A stretch of DNA of 64,000 nt from CAWACP01 sp963780655 (GTDB taxonomy: Bacteria > Acidobacteriota > Terriglobia > Bryobacterales > Bryobacteraceae): NCBI GenBank assembly GCA_963780655.1, contig CAWACP010000004.1, positions 868,001-932,000 on the forward strand. Reading direction: 5' to 3'. Every line of letters begins with the position of its first letter. The stretch's first letter is position 1. Below are positions 34,682-43,518 of this stretch, one piece after another. Under the pieces are notes generated by a model. It had not been told where the DNA came from, made no database searches, and saw only the letters and a list, made by a program, of their open reading frames with translations. Both the position numbers and the translations under genes were made by a program.

Positions 34682-35461
34682 CTATCGAACGAGCCAGTTA
34701 ACAAAGCCGTGCCACGCGGCGCTCGGACCGAGAATATTCCCGCGAAGCGGACCGGATATCAGCATGCCTGCCGCGAGTACGCAGGTGAGGGGATGAACTC
34801 TCCTGGTCAGCAGGAACTCTCGACCGACGGCGGCCAGGAGAAAGAACGAGATGGGTATCGCGATGATCGATGCGGGCATCGCGGCGAGCCATGGCGTGTG
34901 CCCGATCAGGTGCGCCAGCGGAGCCGGCATTAATGCGATGTTGGCAAACAACATCAGACGTTTGTGCATTTCCGGACGCCGCCGGAAGTATATTGCGGCG
35001 GCGAACAGAACAGCGAACATGAGCAAATCACCCAGAGGGAAGATAACTTCGCGAGCGGGGTCGGGATCAATCCGCCCCAGATCGCCACTCAGATCAAATC
35101 CGCGACGCACCATCGCGACAGACGTCTCGTATCCGAGCGGCGTCATGAATGCAGCCAGGAAAACCGCGGCTATGCCGAGCCTCCTGTGGAGCCGGATCTG
35201 CCTGCTCGCAATCAGCCTCGCCTGCGCGAGGAAGAGCGCGAGCCAAAGAAAGAACACTACCCCGTGCGCGGCTGCAAGCGGCGAAAGCGGCGCGCGCCGT
35301 CCGGCAGAGTGAATCAGTGAGGGCAGGAATCCCGCGCAGGCGACGGCGATCATTGAGCAGCCGAAGACGGTAAAGAACCATCGCTCGGTGACGGTACGGC
35401 CGCCATATGGCGCCGCCGTTGTCTTTACCGGGGCATCCGATCCTTGTTGCGCTGCGGTCAT
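34682..35461 (-). CDS. polytopic membrane protein, unknown function
   Basis: A 259-residue protein with about seven membrane helices (FFTVFGCSMIAVACAGFLPS; VVFFLWLALFLAQARL; LGIAAVFLAAFMTPLGYE; LGDLLMFAVLFAAAIYF; LMLFANIALMPAPLAHLIGH; IIAIPISFFLLAAVGREF; LAAGMLISGPLRG). His in HGVVFFLW, HRRLGI and HLIGHTP could bind heme or a metal, reminiscent of DUF2306-type proteins, but the family is not certain. It is divergent from the DUF1801 gene at 35544. Confidence 0.7.
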   Translation of the reverse strand: MTAAQQGSDAPVKTTAAPYGGRTVTERWFFTVFGCSMIAVACAGFLPSLIHSAGRRAPLSPLAAAHGVVFFLWLALFLAQARLIASRQIRLHRRLGIAAVFLAAFMTPLGYETSVAMVRRGFDLSGDLGRIDPDPAREVIFPLGDLLMFAVLFAAAIYFRRRPEMHKRLMLFANIALMPAPLAHLIGHTPWLAAMPASIIAIPISFFLLAAVGREFLLTRRVHPLTCVLAAGMLISGPLRGNILGPSAAWHGFVNWLVR

Positions 35462-35543
35462 TTCCAGTCATTGTAGTTTTCACAAAGGATCTCAGGATAG
35501 TAAAAATGCGACATTCCCGAAAGCGCCGCATAGAATGACTGGT

Positions 35544-35942
35544 ATGAAACAAAGCGTTCCCAGCTCCGTTGACGAGTACATTGCCGCGCAGCCCGAGGCG
35601 GTGCGGCCGAAGCTCGAACAGGTGCGCGCCGCCATCAGGAAGGCCGTTCCTCAGGCCGTCGAGGGGATAGGGTATCGCATGCCCGGATACAAGCTGCACG
35701 GAAAGGCGATGCTCTATTTCGCCGCCTTTAAGGAACACTATTCGCTGTTTGCCGCATCGGGAACGTTCTTCGCGACCCTCGAGGATGAGCTCAAGGGCTA
35801 TGAGCTGCGCAAAGGGACTGTCCAGTTCCCACTCGCCAAACCGGTTCCGGTGAAGCTCATCAGCCGGATTGCGAAGCTGCGCGCGGCCGGGATCGCCGCC
35901 ACGGCGACAAAGCCGCAGCCGGGCCGACAGAAACGAGCATGA
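35544..35942 (+). CDS. DUF1801-family protein
   Basis: A 132-residue protein of the DUF1801 (YdhG-like) family. It shows VDEYIAAQPEAVRPKLEQVR, IGYRMPGYKLHGKAMLYFAA and KEHYSLFAASGTFFATL, followed by KGTVQFPLAKPVPVKLISRI. Function of the family is unknown; the fold is a small mixed alpha/beta one. The tail is basic (KPQPGRQKRA). ATG 35544 is used, with an in-frame ATG three codons upstream. Confidence 0.88.
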   Translation: MKQSVPSSVDEYIAAQPEAVRPKLEQVRAAIRKAVPQAVEGIGYRMPGYKLHGKAMLYFAAFKEHYSLFAASGTFFATLEDELKGYELRKGTVQFPLAKPVPVKLISRIAKLRAAGIAATATKPQPGRQKRA

Positions 35943-36038
35943 ACGCTCGAAAGGCCCCGCGCCGCAGACGTCGGATACAGGACGAGAGAGCTGTCCGGGG
36001 ATAACGGGAAATCACGCCGCACCGGGCCCCGGCTGAAT

Positions 36039-39000
36039 CTACACCTCCTCGAGGCTGCCTTCAGGCTCCGGCAGGATATCGTTGTCGCGGGCCACCCACA
36101 CGTACAGCGTCGGCAGCAGGAAGATGCTCAGCGCCAGGGCGGCCATGAGGCCGCCTACAATCACGACAGCGAAGGGCCGCTGGGAATCGGAGCCGATGGC
36201 GTGCGAGGTGGCCGCGGGCAGCAGGCCGAGCGTGGCCACCAGCATGGTCATCATGATGGGACGCAACCGGAGCACCGCGCCTTCCACCGCCGCGTCCACC
36301 ACCGGCATCCCGCGCACCCGAAGCTGGTTGATGTACTCCAGCATGATGACGCCGGTCTGCACTGAGACGCCGAACAGCGCGAGAAAACCGATGCCGGAGG
36401 AAACGCTGAAGTTGGTATGCGTCAGCACCAGCGCGACCAGGCCTCCAATCGGCGCCATGGCCACGTTGGCCAGCAACAGCAGCGCCCACTTGAAGGACTT
36501 GAACATGGTGTACAGGATCATGAAGATCACCAGCAGCGTGATGGGCACAATGATCATCAGCCGCGCCTGCGCGCGCTTCGCGCTCTCGTACTCGCCGGCC
36601 CAGTCGATGTGGTATCCGGTGGGCAGCGTCACCTGCCGGCGCACTTTCCGGATGGCTTCCTCCACCGTGCTGCCGAGGTCGCGCCCGCGCACGCTGTACT
36701 TGATGGCCACGTAGCGCTCGTTGCCTTCGCGATAGATTTCCGATCCGCCATCGCGCGTCTCCACTGTGCAGAGCTGGGCCAGCGACACGCGCTCGCCCGA
36801 AGGCGCCAGCAGGCGAATGTTCTCGATCGCTTCCTTCGAATCGCGCCAGGGCGCCTGATAGCGGACTACCAGATCGTACACTTGCTCACCCTTCAGCACT
36901 TCGGACACCGCACCACCGCCCACGGCCGTCTGGATCGCGTCCTGGACGTCAGCGACGTTGATCTGGTATCGCGCCGCCGCCTTCCGGTCCACTTCGAAAT
37001 TCAGATTCGGCTGCCCGAGAACGCGAAACATGCCCAGGTCCTCGATGCCGCGAATGCCGCGCATGATCTCCACGATCTGATCGCCTTTCTCCTCCAGCAC
37101 CTTCAGATCGTCACCGTAGATCTTCGTCGCCAGCTCGCCTTTCACGCCGCTGACCGCTTCCTCCATGTTGTCGGCGATGGGCTGCGAGAAATTCCAGATA
37201 ACGCCGGGAATCTTCTCCAGCTCGCGGTTCATGGCCGCGATTACTTCATCCTTGTTCTGATGAAACACCTTTCGCCACTGCTCCTTCGGCTTCAGGTCGA
37301 CGCAGTACTCGGTGTTGAAGAAGCCGGTGGTGTCCGTTCCATCATCAGGCCGGCCCACCTGGCTGGTGACGATGGTCGCCTCCGGGAATGAGGCCAGAAT
37401 AAGGCGCGCCTGGTTGGCGACGCGGATGCCTTCGGTGGGGCCCGTGCTGGGGGCGAGAGTGCCGCGGACCCAGAGCGCGCCCTCGTCGAGGTGCGGCAGA
37501 AACTCCGATCCGATGACCTCGCCGAGCATCAGGAAGGCCGAGATCGCGATCACCGCGGCCGCAACGCCCGCCATCACCCAGTGGCGCACCACCACCCAGC
37601 GCAGCGCGGCGCGGTAGCGGTCCGTCAGGAAAATCATCGCCGGGTTACGCCATTCTTTGGCGCCGCGGCGGAACAGGAAGCTCGCCAGAACCGGCGCAAT
37701 CAGGATTGAGAACAGGAGCGCTCCGAGCAGCGCGAAAGCCACCGTCCAGGCCATGGGCTTGAACAATCGCCCTTCCACGCGCTGCAGGGTGAAGATGGGC
37801 AGGTAGGCGGTGATGATGATGGCGATCGCATAGAATACCGGCCGCTGTACTTCGTGCGAGGCTTCGCGGATGCGCGCCTGCGGGTCGTTGGTTCCGTTTG
37901 GCTGCCCCATGTGCCGCACGATGTTCTCCACCATCACCACGGCGCCATCCACGATCATTCCGAAATCGAGCGCGCCCAGCGACAACAGGTTCGCGGGAAT
38001 GTGCTTCAGGTCGAGACAAATGGACGCGAACAACAGGGAGAACGGGATCGTACACGCCACGATCAATGCGCCGCGCGCATTCCCGAGAAATAAGAACAGA
38101 ATAATGATGACCAGGACGATGCCTTCGCTCAGGTTGTGCAGCACCGTGTGAGTGGTGAAGTGGACCAGCTCGCTGCGGTCGATGAACGGCACAACCTTGA
38201 CGCCGCGGGGCAGCAGCTCGTTGTTCAACTCGTCCACTTTGTCGTGGAGGGCCTTCAGGGTGGAGTCGGCTTCGGCGCCCTTTCGCAGCAGGACGATGCC
38301 GGAGACAACATCGTCGTCGTCCAGAATCACTCCATCCTCGCGGCGGATCGCCTTGCCGAACTGGCCGAGGCGGATCTTCGGACCCTGCCGCACGACGGCA
38401 ACGTCGCTGATATGAACCGGCGTGCCGTGCCACGTGGCAATAACCGTATCGCCGATATCGCGCACGTCCTTTACCAGGCCGACCTCGCGAACGTTCACCT
38501 GCTGCAGGCCCGCTTCGATGAAGCTGCCGCCCGCGTTGGTGTTGTTGTTCGCAAGCTGCTGCTCTATCTGGGAGAGGTTCAGGCCGTAGGCGATCGGCTT
38601 ATCCGGGTCCACGCGCACCTGGTATTCTCTCGTCGGGCCGCCGAAGCTGGAAACGTCCACGACGTTGGGAACGGACTTGAACTGCTTCTCCAGCGTCCAA
38701 TCCTCCAGAGACTTCAGCTCCATCACGTCGTACTGCGGATTGGTGCTCTGGAGCGTGTAGAAATAGATCTGGCCGACCGGGCTGTAATCGGTGCCCATCT
38801 GCGGCTGCAGACCGGGCGGCAGGGTCACGGTGGAAAGGCGCTCGAGAACTTTCTGGCGATTCCAGTCGTTGTTGGACTCGTCGTCGAAGATCATCATCAG
38901 GCTGGACAGGCCGGCCAGCGAAACGGACCGCAGGTGTGCGAGGTGCGGAATGCCGTTCATGACGATCTCGAGCGGCACGGTCACCTGCTGCTCCACCTGC

Positions 39001-39176
39001 TCGGCGGAGCGGCCCGGCCATTGCGTGATCACCTGGACGTAGTTGTTCGCGACGTCGGGATACGCTTCCACCGGCAGATTGTGGAACGAGACCGCGCCCC
39101 AGATGAACAGAAGGATGGCCGCCGCCAGCACGAGGAAGCGGTTATTGAGGGCGTAGTCGACCAGAAGTCGAATCAT
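36039..39176 (-). CDS. heavy-metal efflux RND transporter (CusA/CzcA type)
   Basis: A 1045-residue inner-membrane RND pump, normal length. It shows the heavy-metal-efflux TM4 motif LGALDFGMIVDGAVVMVENI, the N-terminal NRFLVLAAAILLFIWGAVSF and VEAYPDVANNYVQVITQWPG, and later TLGLLPAATSHAIGSDSQRP. Proton-relay acids in TM4 are present. It exports divalent or monovalent metal ions from the periplasm through an adaptor and TolC channel, driven by protons. The metal cannot be told from sequence alone. It is the last gene of an operon after the TolC and adaptor genes. Confidence 0.95.
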   Translation of the reverse strand: MIRLLVDYALNNRFLVLAAAILLFIWGAVSFHNLPVEAYPDVANNYVQVITQWPGRSAEQVEQQVTVPLEIVMNGIPHLAHLRSVSLAGLSSLMMIFDDESNNDWNRQKVLERLSTVTLPPGLQPQMGTDYSPVGQIYFYTLQSTNPQYDVMELKSLEDWTLEKQFKSVPNVVDVSSFGGPTREYQVRVDPDKPIAYGLNLSQIEQQLANNNTNAGGSFIEAGLQQVNVREVGLVKDVRDIGDTVIATWHGTPVHISDVAVVRQGPKIRLGQFGKAIRREDGVILDDDDVVSGIVLLRKGAEADSTLKALHDKVDELNNELLPRGVKVVPFIDRSELVHFTTHTVLHNLSEGIVLVIIILFLFLGNARGALIVACTIPFSLLFASICLDLKHIPANLLSLGALDFGMIVDGAVVMVENIVRHMGQPNGTNDPQARIREASHEVQRPVFYAIAIIITAYLPIFTLQRVEGRLFKPMAWTVAFALLGALLFSILIAPVLASFLFRRGAKEWRNPAMIFLTDRYRAALRWVVVRHWVMAGVAAAVIAISAFLMLGEVIGSEFLPHLDEGALWVRGTLAPSTGPTEGIRVANQARLILASFPEATIVTSQVGRPDDGTDTTGFFNTEYCVDLKPKEQWRKVFHQNKDEVIAAMNRELEKIPGVIWNFSQPIADNMEEAVSGVKGELATKIYGDDLKVLEEKGDQIVEIMRGIRGIEDLGMFRVLGQPNLNFEVDRKAAARYQINVADVQDAIQTAVGGGAVSEVLKGEQVYDLVVRYQAPWRDSKEAIENIRLLAPSGERVSLAQLCTVETRDGGSEIYREGNERYVAIKYSVRGRDLGSTVEEAIRKVRRQVTLPTGYHIDWAGEYESAKRAQARLMIIVPITLLVIFMILYTMFKSFKWALLLLANVAMAPIGGLVALVLTHTNFSVSSGIGFLALFGVSVQTGVIMLEYINQLRVRGMPVVDAAVEGAVLRLRPIMMTMLVATLGLLPAATSHAIGSDSQRPFAVVIVGGLMAALALSIFLLPTLYVWVARDNDILPEPEGSLEEV

Positions 39177-39188
39177 GCCTGCACCTGG

Positions 39189-40304
39189 TTACTGTTCCGC
39201 TGTATTCTGCAGTACGAGCGCGTTTGAAACGACACGGTCCCCCGGCCGAATCCCGGACAGAATTTCCTGATGGTTCCCCGGTTGCATGCTTCCGGCAACC
39301 ACTTCCACGCGTCGAAACTGCTTGTCGCCTGCCGGTACGTAAACCCAGTCCCGATCGTGCAGGTGCAGCACCGCGGACGCGGGGGCCAGCGCGTGAACCT
39401 GTTTCTGCAGGCCATGAAAAGTGGCAGTGACGAACATGCCAACGCGCATGATCCCGGGATTGGCCAGTTCCAGGCGGACCTTCGCCGTACGCGTATTCGG
39501 ATCGAGCACCGGACCGATGTTGACGATGTGCCCGGAGAAAACGCGGTCGGGATAGCTGTTCAGACGGACATCGGCGTATTCACCCAACCGCACGAAAGAA
39601 AGATTGTTTTCGTACACATCGCACAGAATCCAGACGTGCGAGAGATCGGAAATCGTGAACGGGTTCGGCGAGGCCAGTCCCTGAACGCCCGAGGCCGCGG
39701 TCACCTGTTGATCGGTGATGACGCCGGACACGGGCGCGTAGATATTGACAACAGCCGTTGGGTGGTTCACGTCTGCCCCCAGCACGCGCAGCCGGTCGAT
39801 GGTGTTCTCCACGGCGACGCGCGCTTTGTCTTCGGCGTCCTGCGCCACCTCGAGGTCTTTCTGCGCGATGGCGCCTTTGCTGAACAGCAGCTTCGACCGG
39901 TCAAGCTGAGCGCGCGCCAGCGCTTCATCCGCCACAGCCTGGCGATAATTCGCGAACGCATCGGAGATATCGGAGCTCTGCACCTTCAGCAACAACTGGC
40001 CCTTGTGGACGGTGTCGCCGAGGCGGGCATCCACCTCGATGACGCGGCCGGTGGCGAGGGAAACCACGGGAACGGTGCGCGATACATCGGGTCCCACAAC
40101 GCCGGTGGTGTTGAGCTGCGGCGCGGCGTCATATGCGCCGGCGGTGGCCAGAGGAAACTGCTCCTGATGATCCACTTTCACCAGGTTCACGCCCTCCTCG
40201 TGCTCGACCTTCGCGGGCGGAGGGGCTTCGGCGGCGGGATCGGTCCTGGTAGAGCCGCAGCCGGCGAGCAGAAGACACAACAGCAGTGGCGCACGCCTCA
40301 GCAA
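39189..40304 (-). CDS. RND efflux periplasmic adaptor lipoprotein (CusB/CzcB type)
   Basis: A 371-residue membrane-fusion protein. The TTG at 40304 begins LLRRAPLLLCLLLAGCGSTR, a lipoprotein signal with lipobox LAGC, so the lipid-anchored Cys is residue 16 of this reading. Core elements are the barrel-sandwich pieces SLATGRVIEVDARLGDTVHK and INIYAPVSGVITDQQV-like VVNIYAPVSGVI, an alpha-hairpin (YRQAVADEALARAQLDRSKL), and a beta-barrel (GIMRVGMFVTATFHGLQKQV). The longer frame to 40595 is translated repeat and rejected. Twelve bases from the pump gene; TolC is upstream. Confidence 0.88.
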   Translation of the reverse strand: MLRRAPLLLCLLLAGCGSTRTDPAAEAPPPAKVEHEEGVNLVKVDHQEQFPLATAGAYDAAPQLNTTGVVGPDVSRTVPVVSLATGRVIEVDARLGDTVHKGQLLLKVQSSDISDAFANYRQAVADEALARAQLDRSKLLFSKGAIAQKDLEVAQDAEDKARVAVENTIDRLRVLGADVNHPTAVVNIYAPVSGVITDQQVTAASGVQGLASPNPFTISDLSHVWILCDVYENNLSFVRLGEYADVRLNSYPDRVFSGHIVNIGPVLDPNTRTAKVRLELANPGIMRVGMFVTATFHGLQKQVHALAPASAVLHLHDRDWVYVPAGDKQFRRVEVVAGSMQPGNHQEILSGIRPGDRVVSNALVLQNTAEQ

Positions 40305-40353
40305 AGGCGACCCGGGCGCGGTCCCACAACCACGGGTAACCTGGCCGGCGTTT

Positions 40354-40472
40354 GTGGGGCGGGCGCCTCGCCTGCGGCCGACGCCTCGTCGGCCTGCTCG
40401 GTATTTCCTGAACGCTTCCGCTGCCGCACCAGGCGGGCGGGGCGCCCGCCGCAGGCGAGGCGGCTGCCCCAC
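40354..40472. repeat. GTGGGGC-type palindromic repeat, TolC-adaptor gap
   Basis: A 119-base element from GTGGGGCGGGCGCCTCGCCT to GAGGCGGCTGCCCCAC. Its left half (CTGCGGCCGACGCCTCGTCG) is the reverse complement of the right half of the 25256 and 54366 copies, so this copy is inverted relative to them. It fills part of the 287-base gap inside the efflux operon. Confidence 0.92.
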
Positions 40473-40515
40473 TCGAATCAACCACCTGCACGTTGGGTTA
40501 CTGGAGCTCTGGCCT

Positions 40516-40579
40516 CTGTGGGCTTCAGCCCACAGTTCGGACGGCGAACTGAAGTTCGCCGCAGCACGCTGAAGCGTGC
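40516..40579. repeat. three CTTCAG/CTGAAG hairpins upstream of the adaptor gene
   Basis: Three perfect short palindromes follow one another: CTGTGGGCTTCAGCCCACAG (40516-40535), GGCGAACTGAAGTTCGCC (40543-40560) and GCACGCTGAAGCGTGC (40564-40579). All centre on CTTCAG or CTGAAG. Single related arms occur at 49849-49860 and near 54527-54543. They sit just after the TolC stop. Confidence 0.85.
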
Positions 40580-40591
40580 GCCACGACCGCC

Positions 40592-41959
40592 TCACTGCAA
40601 AACTTCCTTGCCCACGGCCATGTCCAACTGGCTGGCGGCCGCGAGATACGCCCCCACAAGATTGCGGTACGCCAGCTCAACGGAACGGTAATCGCTCTGC
40701 GCCTGCAAAAAATCGAGCAGCGACGCGCCGCCGTGCTGGTACGCGAACGACACTGTATCGCGGACTCGGACTGCCTGGGCCAGATACTTCTCCTTGTAGG
40801 GCGTGAGCAGCGTGATGTTGCTCACCACCGTCGCGTACGCCGAATCGACATCGCTGAATACCTGCGCCTCGGCCGCCCTGCGCAGACGTTCGGTGCGGGT
40901 GATATCGATCTCGGTGCGCAGCTTCTCGCCCTGGTTGCGGTCGAAGATCCGCAGCGGGATATTCACGCTCAGGCCAATATAGACAGGAATCGGAGGATTC
41001 TGTGCGACTAAGTCGGCGCCGAACGTTGGATCGGTGGATCCGTTGGCTACGGCAAGGGTATGGTCCGTCTTCGCCTTCCGGACAGTCTGAACGGCGGCTT
41101 TCAAATCTGGCCGGGACTCCAGCGCGATCTGGCGGTATTCGTCCAGTGTCTGCACGCGATCGGGAAAATCGAAGGCGCCGGTCACATCGAACTGATCGAG
41201 GGGCGTCTTCGCGTCCAGCAACATCAGCAACTGGATCTTCGCCGTGCGCAGATTTACCAGCGCCGTCTGCAGGTCGGACTCGTACTGAACGCGCTGCAGT
41301 TCCAGCCGGTCCAGATCCACCTGGGCGATGTCACCCGCCTTGAAGCGCTCGCGGCTCACGCTGAGAAACTTGTCGTAATACTCGAGGTTCTCGCGCGCTA
41401 ACTGGAGCACCGCCTTCTGCTGCAGAACCTGCACGAACTGATTGCGCAGGTTGAAGAGCAGATTGCGCTCCAGATCGCCCTGCTGCGATACGGCGATCTC
41501 GGTGCCCTGCTTCGCGCTCTCCAGACGCAGCTCTCGCTTATGCCGGCGCTCGTGGAGATAGCTGCTGGCGAAGGCGGGCAGAGCGTATTCGAACGGGTTG
41601 TAGACGTCCCCGTTGCCGTTAACGCGCGGCACCGTCGAAAACGGAGTGAGCTGATCGACCGACGCTGTGAAATCGGGGTTGGGACGCAGATACGCCGTGA
41701 TCTCCTCCGCCTTCGATTCGTCGATGTTGAGCTGTCCAGCCAGCAATGTAGGATTCGCCGCTTCGAATTTTTCTTTCACCTGGTCCCACGTCAGCGATTG
41801 TTGTTGCGCGAACAGTGCGGGCGTCAGAGAACAAACCAGCGCTAAGGCGAGCAGCCGGGCGGACCCCGTGCGCCGCCTTCGTTGAACACGCAAACGGAGA
41901 CGCTCCAAATCGAAATGTAGCAGCGGACGCGCGGTGGCTTCCAGATATCTTTCGGTCAT
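40592..41959 (-). CDS. TolC-family outer-membrane efflux channel
   Basis: A 455-residue TolC-like channel subunit. After a signal region (LLALALVCSLTPALFA) it begins QQQSLTWDQVKEKFEAANPT, and carries two repeated outer-membrane efflux domains with AKQGTEIAVSQQGDLERNLL, YDKFLSVSRERFKAGDIAQV and VRVRDTVSFAYQHGGASLLD, LDFLQAQSDYRSVELAYRNL. It would complete the tripartite pump with the following adaptor and RND genes. The long N-terminal arginine-rich lead (RLRLRVQRRRRTGSAR) is unusual; the true start could be closer to the signal region, but no better start codon is seen. Confidence 0.92.
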   Translation of the reverse strand: MTERYLEATARPLLHFDLERLRLRVQRRRRTGSARLLALALVCSLTPALFAQQQSLTWDQVKEKFEAANPTLLAGQLNIDESKAEEITAYLRPNPDFTASVDQLTPFSTVPRVNGNGDVYNPFEYALPAFASSYLHERRHKRELRLESAKQGTEIAVSQQGDLERNLLFNLRNQFVQVLQQKAVLQLARENLEYYDKFLSVSRERFKAGDIAQVDLDRLELQRVQYESDLQTALVNLRTAKIQLLMLLDAKTPLDQFDVTGAFDFPDRVQTLDEYRQIALESRPDLKAAVQTVRKAKTDHTLAVANGSTDPTFGADLVAQNPPIPVYIGLSVNIPLRIFDRNQGEKLRTEIDITRTERLRRAAEAQVFSDVDSAYATVVSNITLLTPYKEKYLAQAVRVRDTVSFAYQHGGASLLDFLQAQSDYRSVELAYRNLVGAYLAAASQLDMAVGKEVLQ

Positions 41960-41977
41960 CTCACTTTATCTTTCGGT
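41946..41977. promoter_or_regulatory. direct repeat TATCTTTCGGT at the TolC/kinase divergent region
   Basis: TATCTTTCGGT occurs at 41946-41956 and at 41967-41977, spaced 21 bases (two helical turns). The first copy abuts the TolC ATG (41957-41959). Such spacing fits binding of a dimeric regulator, possibly the response regulator encoded nearby, but no family consensus is matched. Confidence 0.35.
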
Positions 41978-42033
41978 TATCGAGGCGAAGAGCGGTTTGT
42001 AACGTATGGTCCGTTCGGCGGCGGGCCGTTAGA

Positions 42034-43518
42034 ATGGAGGCAGCGCGAGTCATGTTGTCCTTCCTCCTTCGCGGCAGCCGCCGCGCGGTCCTGATGCGGG
42101 CCGCGGCCATGGTTGCGCTGATCGCATTCGCCGACTGGCGCATCCAGGGACCGTTTCCTCTCGGTTTTCTTTATCTCTTTCCTATGTTACTGGCGGGCAG
42201 CGCCCTGAGCCGCTGGCAGATCGGGATAGTCGCAGCCCTTTGTACGTTTCTGACCGAGGCCTTCGATGAGACATTCCAGTGGTTTCCGCAATCCGGCGTG
42301 CCGCGCGACATTCTTATATTCTCGGCGTTCCTGGGTACGGGCCTGTTCGCCTGTGAAGTGGTTCGCAGCCGCAGGAGAGAGCAGCTCCACCTGGCTCAGA
42401 TAGAGGACGAGAGCGAGGCCCGCAGAGTTGCGGAGGAGCAACTCAAGGTGCTGGTGGAGAGCAGTCCCGCGGCCATCTTCACCACTGATTCGGACGGCTG
42501 CGTGCTTCTGGCGAACAACGCGGCGCATCGCATGCTGGGTCTGGCCGTGGATGCCCTGCCGGGCCGATCCATTCGCAATTACATTCCGTCGCTTGTGAAC
42601 GTGGCGGCGCTGGGGCAGAACCGGCCCGCCTTCCGCACCGTGATGCAGTGCCGAGGACGGCGCGAAGACGGCGAAGTGTTCCTGGCGGACATCTGGTTCT
42701 CCACTTACAACACCAGCGCAGGTCCGCGGCTGGCCGCGATGGTTTTCGACACCTCCGAAGAGCTGCGGACGCGCGAAGAGCTCAACCTGCATCAGTTGCT
42801 GTCCAGTTCGCGGATTCTGGTGGGCGCGGTCTCGCATGAAATTCGAAACGTGTGCGGCGCCATTGCCGTGGTGCACCAGAATTTATCGCGCGCGCGCGGC
42901 ATGGCGGGGAATAAGGATTTCGAAGCGCTGGGAACTCTGATTGTGGCGCTGGAAAAGATTGCAGCCATGGAGCTGAGGCAGACAGCGAATCACGCCGCGC
43001 GAGTGGACCTGGCAGCGCTGGTGGAGGAGCTGCGCATTGTTGTCGAGCCTTCGCTGCGCGAAAGCGGAATCGACGTCCTCTGGGAGATCGACGGCGGACT
43101 GCCCGCGGTCTGGGCCGACCGGCAGAGCCTGATGCAGGTGTTCCTGAACCTCATCCGGAACAGCGAGCGTGCCATGCAGGACCGGGGCCGCCGGGAAATG
43201 TCCGTCGGGGCGCGGCGTGAAGGCCAGCGCGTGATGGTGCGGCTCCGCGACAGCGGCGGCGGGGTGAGCCACCCGGAGCGGCTGTTCCGGCCATTCCAGC
43301 AGGGCGCGGAGGCCACGGGACTCGGGCTCTTTCTGTCGCGCGCTTTCATGCGCTCGTTCCGGGGCGATCTTCGTTATGAACCCGGGCCGGACGGATCGAC
43401 ATTTGTCGTGGAGTTGTCTCCGATAAGCGAACTGGACGCGGATGATACGAATACTGCTGGTGGACGATCACAGCCTGTTCCGGGAGAGCCTCAGACGGTT
43501 GCTCCAGGCAGAGCCTGA
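42034..43518 (+). CDS. PAS-domain sensor histidine kinase
   Basis: A 494-residue membrane histidine kinase. Residues 1-120 hold about four hydrophobic helices (VLMRAAAMVALIAFADWRI; PLGFLYLFPMLLAGSALS; IGIVAALCTFLTEAF). A PAS domain follows at about 138-250 (LVESSPAAIFTTDSDGCVLL). The phospho-acceptor His is in VGAVSHEIRNVCGAIAVV (about residue 275), and the ATPase domain carries FLNLIRNSERAMQDRG (N box), VRLRDSGGGV (G1) and ATGLGLFLSRAF (G2). ATG 42034 is used; 42052 is an alternative. The last about 25 codons overlap the response-regulator gene in another frame. Confidence 0.88.
   Translation: MEAARVMLSFLLRGSRRAVLMRAAAMVALIAFADWRIQGPFPLGFLYLFPMLLAGSALSRWQIGIVAALCTFLTEAFDETFQWFPQSGVPRDILIFSAFLGTGLFACEVVRSRRREQLHLAQIEDESEARRVAEEQLKVLVESSPAAIFTTDSDGCVLLANNAAHRMLGLAVDALPGRSIRNYIPSLVNVAALGQNRPAFRTVMQCRGRREDGEVFLADIWFSTYNTSAGPRLAAMVFDTSEELRTREELNLHQLLSSSRILVGAVSHEIRNVCGAIAVVHQNLSRARGMAGNKDFEALGTLIVALEKIAAMELRQTANHAARVDLAALVEELRIVVEPSLRESGIDVLWEIDGGLPAVWADRQSLMQVFLNLIRNSERAMQDRGRREMSVGARREGQRVMVRLRDSGGGVSHPERLFRPFQQGAEATGLGLFLSRAFMRSFRGDLRYEPGPDGSTFVVELSPISELDADDTNTAGGRSQPVPGEPQTVAPGRA

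Noticed and set aside
39270..40691. 473-residue plus-strand frame
   Set aside because: Antisense of the efflux adaptor plus translated repeat DNA.
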